Source: Sphingopyxis sp. YF1 (GTDB taxonomy: Bacteria > Pseudomonadota > Alphaproteobacteria > Sphingomonadales > Sphingomonadaceae). Taken from it: DNA of 64,000 bases. Shown piece after piece: positions 61,845-64,000 of the stretch. The stretch spans positions 4,182,501 to 4,246,500 of the forward strand of contig NZ_CP033204.1 in assembly GCF_022701295.1 (NCBI RefSeq), in the 5' to 3' direction. How positions within the stretch are numbered: the first letter of the stretch is position 1; the number at the start of each line of letters is the position of its first letter. The translations under genes and the position numbers were made by a program. The notes under the pieces are model-generated. The model searched no databases. It had not been told where the DNA came from and was given only the letters and a program-made list of their open reading frames with translations.

Positions 61845-64000
61845 ATGACGCTACGCAAGCTCTTCGCCCTTCTCGCCTTCGTCCTGCTGGGCGCGAGCCT
61901 TGCCGTGTCGATCGGGCGTGCCGCCGAGGGCGAAAAGCCCGTGAAGGTCGATTATCGCTTCAGCCCGCCCGCGCCGCGCGAGCAGCCCGGTACGACCTTC
62001 GAGGCGCGCGAGGCGGCGGTGATGGCGAAGTCGCAGGGCTGCTACAGCTGTCACACCCAGACCGACGCGCCGTCGATGCACGTCACCCCGGCGGTGCAAC
62101 TGGGTTGCACCGACTGCCACGGCGGCGACGCCGAGTCTCCCGCGGCGTTCGGCAAACCCGAGCTCGGTTACGACAACCCCTATAATCGCGCGGCGATGAA
62201 GGTCGCGCATCCGCAGCCGACGCTGCCGAAAAGCTGGGGCGACAGTTCGGCGAACCCCAAGCGCAGCTACACGTTGCTGAACAAGGAAGCGCCTGAATAT
62301 ATCCGCTTCGTCAACCCGAGCGACTATCGCGTCGCGCGCGAGGCGTGCGGGGCCTGCCATCTCGAAACGATCGAGGCGGCCGAACGTTCGCTGATGTCGA
62401 CCGGCGCGATGCTGTGGGGCGGCGCGGCGTATAACAATGGCATCGTTCCGTATAAAAACTACATCTTCGGCGAAGCCTATACGCGCAGCGGCGATCCCGC
62501 GTGCATCCTGTCGCCGACGACCTCGATGACGGCCGAGGAATATAAGAAGGCATGCGACCCGAAGGTCCCGTTCGACAAGATCTTGACCGATAAGGAACGC
62601 GCGCGCGGCGCGCTCGCCAAGATGTACCCGCTGCCGCGCTGGAGCGTGATTCCGCCGGGTGATGTCTTCCGGGTGTTCGAGCGCGGCGGGCGCAACATCA
62701 ACACGCAATTTCCCGAAATCGGCTTACCCAACCCGACGGGCAGCATCCAGCGGCTCGAGGAGCCCGGCCGCCCCGACCTCAAGCAGTCGAACCGCGGCCC
62801 TGGCACCGGGTTGCGCGTGTCGATCCCCGTGCTCAACATCCACAAGACGCGCCTCAACGATCCGCTGATGTGGTTCATGGGCACCAACGACCAGCCGGGC
62901 GACTATCGCCATTCGGGCTGCTCGGGGTGTCACGTCATCTATGCCAACGATCGCGAGCCGCGCCACAGCCTGACCTATTCGGCCTATGGCCGTGATGGCG
63001 AGACCGCGACGGTCGACCCGACGATCAGGGACCGTGCGTGGAAGCCCGAAGGGGACGATCATGGGAAAGGCAAGGACAAGAAGGGCGGCGGTCACGTCGA
63101 TACCGCGAACCATGCCCCCGATCCCGACAAGCATGGCGCACTGATCGACCCGGCCGACGCGAAGGCAGGACCGCAGGCGAAGCCGAAACGGCTCGAATCG
63201 GGGCATCCGATCAAGCATGTCTTCACGCGCTCGATCCCGACGTCGCAGTGCATGACCTGCCACATGCACCAGCCGAACATCTTCCTGAATTCCTACCTCG
63301 GCTACACGATGTGGGATTATGAATCGGACGCGCCGCAGATGTGGCCGGGACCGGACAACAGCGCGCCGCGCCCGCCGGGGATGAGCGACGCGGATTATCA
63401 GAAGAAATACAAGCAGCAGCATTACCCGACGGCGGCCGAAGTCCACAAGGTGCTCGAACGCAATCCCGAGGGTGCGTCGGCGCGCGGGCTGTGGGCCGAT
63501 GTCGAATTCCTGCGCGACGTCTATGACGTCAACGACAGCAACAAGGACACCCAGTTCGCCGATTATCACGGGCATGGCTGGAACTTCCGCGGCATCTTCA
63601 AGCGCGACCGCGAGGGTAATCTGCTGACCGCCGACGGCAATATGGCGACCTATGGTACCGATACCGCCAACATCGTCGATCCGAAGGATCCCGAAAAATG
63701 GCGCAAGAGCTGCAGCCATTACAGTGACCCCAAGCAGCGCGACCTGTGCCTGTCGAGCGCCGATCCCGGCAGGCCGGGGGTGGAGGGCAAGTTCGTGCCG
63801 CCGGGGATCAACCCCGGCAAGGCGGTCCACATGATGGACATCCACGCCGAAAAGGGCATGCAGTGCGCCGATTGCCATTTCGCGCAGGACAGTCATGGCA
63901 ACGGCTATATCCAGGGCGAGGTCGCGAACGCGGTCGAGATCGGCTGCAAGGATTGCCACGGCACCGTCGACGCGCTGCCCAATCTGCTGACCTCGAACGT
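61845..64000 (+). CDS. Multihaem cytochrome c, at least seven haems, cut by window end
   Basis: The ATG follows directly on the stop of the barrel gene, and the frame stays open for at least 718 codons to the window edge. A signal anchor or peptide (LFALLAFVLLGASLAVSIG) is followed by haem motifs CYSCH (66), CTDCH (88), CGACH (168), CSGCH (359), CMTCH (469), CADCH (674) and CKDCH (701). Many further His residues can be axial ligands (CHMHQPN, HSGCSGCH). A His/Gly/Lys-rich linker lies near residue 405-430. The size and haem number suggest a periplasmic or surface electron carrier. The C-terminus is not seen. Confidence 0.92.
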   Translation, partial: MTLRKLFALLAFVLLGASLAVSIGRAAEGEKPVKVDYRFSPPAPREQPGTTFEAREAAVMAKSQGCYSCHTQTDAPSMHVTPAVQLGCTDCHGGDAESPAAFGKPELGYDNPYNRAAMKVAHPQPTLPKSWGDSSANPKRSYTLLNKEAPEYIRFVNPSDYRVAREACGACHLETIEAAERSLMSTGAMLWGGAAYNNGIVPYKNYIFGEAYTRSGDPACILSPTTSMTAEEYKKACDPKVPFDKILTDKERARGALAKMYPLPRWSVIPPGDVFRVFERGGRNINTQFPEIGLPNPTGSIQRLEEPGRPDLKQSNRGPGTGLRVSIPVLNIHKTRLNDPLMWFMGTNDQPGDYRHSGCSGCHVIYANDREPRHSLTYSAYGRDGETATVDPTIRDRAWKPEGDDHGKGKDKKGGGHVDTANHAPDPDKHGALIDPADAKAGPQAKPKRLESGHPIKHVFTRSIPTSQCMTCHMHQPNIFLNSYLGYTMWDYESDAPQMWPGPDNSAPRPPGMSDADYQKKYKQQHYPTAAEVHKVLERNPEGASARGLWADVEFLRDVYDVNDSNKDTQFADYHGHGWNFRGIFKRDREGNLLTADGNMATYGTDTANIVDPKDPEKWRKSCSHYSDPKQRDLCLSSADPGRPGVEGKFVPPGINPGKAVHMMDIHAEKGMQCADCHFAQDSHGNGYIQGEVANAVEIGCKDCHGTVDALPNLLTSN

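Overview
The window is GC-rich, densely coded alphaproteobacterial chromosome, most likely from a sphingomonad (Sphingopyxis/Sphingomonas type). The signs are the large TonB-dependent receptor with a DAIVVTGIR TonB box, the alginate locus, the compact genes with ATGA-type overlaps, and intergenic hairpins containing the CTTGTCGAAG/CTTCGACAAG core. The genus is an inference. There is no rRNA, phage, insertion sequence or CRISPR array; one tRNA-Gly(TCC) is present.

0-14.6 kb: mostly housekeeping and transport genes. These are an MFS transporter cut by the window edge, a low-molecular-weight phosphotyrosine phosphatase, an RNA 2',3'-cyclic phosphodiesterase, a BI-1 family membrane protein, a GST, a CinA/MoaB-like domain protein, a TetA-like exporter, a transglutaminase-like protein whose 3' end runs into the tRNA gene, a membrane LytTR regulator and a JmjC-type cupin. 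They are followed by a 1625-residue autotransporter with a duplicated passenger and long Thr-Pro linkers.

14.7-32 kb: a low-oxygen/stress island around a FixL-FixJ pair. FixL keeps the haem-PAS histidine and arginine. Around it lie two HdeD-like proteins, two zinc alcohol dehydrogenases, a beta-CASP RNase, a flavodoxin-fold oxidoreductase, an orphan LuxR-type regulator, NRAMP and MgtC/DUF4010 transporters, a DksA/TraR zinc-finger protein, an L,D-transpeptidase, a universal stress protein, a receiver-only protein (possibly FixT-like), a GNAT acetyltransferase and several very small genes. Five transcription units carry the same upstream element (TNCGKAYAWT) about 52-63 bp before the start codon, with a -10-like box 23-25 bp further on. 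This looks like a local FixJ-type regulon.

32-47.6 kb: a decayed DUF1501/DUF1800 pair, then an alginate utilisation locus on the minus strand. It encodes a PL6 lyase, a PL17 oligoalginate lyase, an MFS uronate transporter, an SDR (DEH reductase candidate), an SGNH acetylesterase, a TonB receptor, an alpha/beta-hydrolase, a GntR/FCD regulator, a 2-keto-4-pentenoate-hydratase-like protein and KDG kinase. A TGGTATGACAA-like operator recurs upstream of three of its transcription units. The two esterases suggest use of acetylated alginate.

47.7-56.4 kb: two acyl-CoA dehydrogenases, an Lrp-type regulator divergent from bifunctional putA, a TPR protein and NADP-type glutamate dehydrogenase.

56.4-64 kb: a tightly packed four-gene unit running off the window. 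It encodes a pentahaem cytochrome, a lipoprotein with two GlcG/HbpS domains, an outer-membrane beta-barrel and a second multihaem cytochrome with at least seven CXXCH motifs. It resembles a porin-cytochrome electron conduit in composition, but I do not recognise it as a described system; it is the strongest novelty candidate in the window.
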